64,000 bases of DNA, taken from positions 62,001 to 126,000 of the forward strand of contig NZ_SISF01000030.1 in the NCBI RefSeq assembly GCF_004310285.1, read 5' to 3'. A program made the position numbers and the translations under genes. The notes beneath the pieces were generated by a model that was not told the DNA's origin, did no database searches, and saw only the letters and a list, made by a program, of their open reading frames with translations. The DNA comes from Agrobacterium cavarae. Its GTDB lineage: Bacteria > Pseudomonadota > Alphaproteobacteria > Rhizobiales > Rhizobiaceae. Positions 62,469 to 64,000 of this stretch are shown in pieces (positions within the stretch are counted from its first letter, which is position 1; the number at the start of each line of letters is the position of its first letter).

Positions 62469-64000
62469 GTGAAGACACTCGATCTCATCACGATCGGCCG
62501 CTCGTCGGTCGATCTTTACGGCGCGCAGATCGGCGGACGTCTGGAGGACATGTCCTCCTTCAACAAATACATCGGTGGCTCTCCCACCAACATTGCAGCA
62601 GGTGCCGCACGGCTTGGGCTGAAAAGTGCCGTCATTACCCGCGTCGGCGACGAGCACATGGGTCGCTTCATCCGCGAACAGCTGGTGCGCGAAGGCGTCG
62701 ATATTCGCGGCGTGCAGACCGACAAGGAGCGCCTGACCGCACTCGTCATTCTCGGCATCCGCGACCAGCAGCAGTTCCCCTTGATCTTCTATCGCGAGAA
62801 CTGCGCCGATATGGCGCTGAGCGAAGACGACATCGACCCTGCCTTCATCGCCGAAGCGAACTGCGTCTGCGCCACCGGCACGCATCTTTCGCATCCGCGC
62901 ACGGAAGCGGCGGTCTTGAAGGCGCTGCGCCTGGCACGCGACAGCGGCGCGAAGACGGCGCTCGACATCGATTACCGCCCGAACCTCTGGGGTGTGGCTG
63001 GCCATGGTGACGGTGAAAGCCGCTTCGTAGAATCGGCGAAGGTGACGCAGAAGCTGCAATCCACCCTCAACCTCTTCGACCTGATCGTCGGCACCGAGGA
63101 AGAGTTTCACATCGCCGGTGGCTCCACCGATACTCTGGAAGCGCTGCGCGCCGTGCGGGCTGTCTCCAACGCGACGCTCGTCTGCAAGCGCGGACCGATG
63201 GGCGCAGTGGTCTTTCCAGGCGACATTCCAGGCAGTCTCGACGATGGCGAAAGCGGCGAAGGCTTCCCCATCGAAGTCTTCAACGTGCTGGGTGCTGGTG
63301 ATGGCTTCATGGCAGGCCTCTTCCGCGGATGGCTGCGCGGCGAAGACTGGCCGACGACATTGAAATACGCCAATGCCTGCGGCGCTTTCGCCGTGTCGCG
63401 CCATGGCTGCACGCCGGCCTATCCAAGCTGGGAAGAGCTGCAATATTTCTTCCGCACGGGCATTCGCAACAAGGCGCTGCGCAAGGACGACGCGCTGGAA
63501 CAGGTGCATTGGGCCACCAATCGCAAAGGCGACTGGAGCACCATGCGCGTCTTTGCCTTCGATCACCGCATGCAACTGGAAGCCATCGCAAAGGACGTCG
63601 GCGTTGACGACAAGAAGATCGGCTCCTTCAAGGAGCTTTGCCTGAAGGCTGCCCACCAGGTTGCCGATGGAAAGGCCGGTTACGGCATTCTCTGCGATGG
63701 TCGTCTTGGCCGCGATGCTCTCTATCAGGCCGCAGGCTCAGGCCTGTGGATCGGCCGCCCCGCGGAATGGCCGGGCTCGCGCCCATTGACTTTGGAACCG
63801 GATCTTGGACCCGATTGCGGCGGTCTGAACGAATGGCCGGCCGAACATGTGGTCAAGGTGCTATGCTTCTACCATCCGGACGATGACGAGGCGATGCGCG
63901 CCGAGCAGGAAGAGACGGTCTCGCGTCTCTTCACCGCCGCGCGCCGCAACCGGCTGGAATTTCTGCTGGAGGTCATCCCTTCCAAGGTGGCACCGATCGA
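62469..64000 (+). CDS. iolC: 5-dehydro-2-deoxygluconokinase with C-terminal DUF2090 domain (partial)
   Basis: The first 510 codons are present and the frame is open to the right edge; the family is about 640 residues. The N-terminal PfkB kinase (about 1-330) has TIGRSSVDLYGAQIGG, YIGGSPTNIAAGAARLG and the catalytic VLGAGDGFMAGLFRGWL. The start of the DUF2090 aldolase-like domain follows (MRVFAFDHRMQLEAIAKDVG, then GYGILCDGRLGRDALYQAAGSGLWIGRPAEWPGS). GGAGGAGA stands 6 nt before the GTG at 62469. It phosphorylates the inositol-derived sugar acid in the iol pathway; iolDEB would be expected beyond the edge. Confidence 0.95.
   Translation, partial: MKTLDLITIGRSSVDLYGAQIGGRLEDMSSFNKYIGGSPTNIAAGAARLGLKSAVITRVGDEHMGRFIREQLVREGVDIRGVQTDKERLTALVILGIRDQQQFPLIFYRENCADMALSEDDIDPAFIAEANCVCATGTHLSHPRTEAAVLKALRLARDSGAKTALDIDYRPNLWGVAGHGDGESRFVESAKVTQKLQSTLNLFDLIVGTEEEFHIAGGSTDTLEALRAVRAVSNATLVCKRGPMGAVVFPGDIPGSLDDGESGEGFPIEVFNVLGAGDGFMAGLFRGWLRGEDWPTTLKYANACGAFAVSRHGCTPAYPSWEELQYFFRTGIRNKALRKDDALEQVHWATNRKGDWSTMRVFAFDHRMQLEAIAKDVGVDDKKIGSFKELCLKAAHQVADGKAGYGILCDGRLGRDALYQAAGSGLWIGRPAEWPGSRPLTLEPDLGPDCGGLNEWPAEHVVKVLCFYHPDDDEAMRAEQEETVSRLFTAARRNRLEFLLEVIPSKVAPI

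Noticed and set aside
1..64000. tRNA genes, CRISPR arrays, insertion sequences, prophage or integrated element ends
   Set aside because: Looked for T-loop GTTCGAATC-type signatures, regular direct repeats, transposase motifs and flanking repeats by eye; none was convincing. TelA is the only recombinase-like protein and it is a telomere resolvase.

Overview
The window looks like a chromosomal stretch of an Agrobacterium-type member of the Rhizobiaceae. It is GC-rich and almost fully coding. It carries an lpiA-acvB pair, a telA telomere resolvase (expected in strains with a linear second chromosome), a dctA/dctBD C4-dicarboxylate system with a sigma-54 promoter, an iolR-iolC inositol locus, a BA14K-like secreted protein and many ABC importers. 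No tRNA, rRNA, CRISPR, IS element or clear prophage was seen. All complete genes look intact.

Region 1 (1-12.6 kb) handles amines or amino acids. It has the end of a semialdehyde dehydrogenase, an FAD amine/amino acid oxidase, a type II HAD hydrolase, a GNAT protein, a class III aminotransferase, a peptide/opine-class ABC importer with a fused double ATPase, an Lrp/AsnC regulator and a second FAD oxidase. Region 2 (12.7-14.3 kb) has a PRC-barrel protein, a small unknown protein and a UPF0303/haem-degrading-type protein. Region 3 (14.4-20.2 kb) is a tight operon of a polar amino acid ABC importer, an MmgE/PrpD protein and an LLM-class flavin monooxygenase. Its gene content resembles the Bacillus subtilis yxe locus for S-(2-succino)cysteine disposal.

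Region 4 (20.3-31.2 kb) is a D-amino-acid locus. One minus-strand operon encodes an amino-acid-type ABC importer, N-carbamoyl-D-amino acid hydrolase, hydantoinase, hydantoin/Asp-Glu racemase and a LysR regulator. Beside it lie a D-amino acid transaminase, a D-aminopeptidase and a membrane-dipeptidase homologue. Region 5 (31.3-39.3 kb) has lpiA-acvB (lysyl-phosphatidylglycerol synthesis and hydrolysis), an M24 peptidase, telA and a LysR gene. Region 6 (39.4-45.8 kb) has a CHASE3-only membrane protein, a TPP-riboswitch-controlled thiMED operon, and an Lrp gene divergent from alr-dadA (D-alanine catabolism).

Region 7 (45.8-51.8 kb) has a GntR regulator divergent from a spermidine/putrescine-class ABC importer operon that ends in a second hydantoin racemase. 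Region 8 (51.9-57.3 kb) has the BA14K-like gene and the dct system. Region 9 (57.3-64 kb) has a small EamA transporter, pccB-pccA (propionyl-CoA carboxylase), iolR with its likely operator, and iolC running off the window end. The recurring theme is uptake and breakdown of nitrogenous compounds, with strong emphasis on D-configured amino acids.
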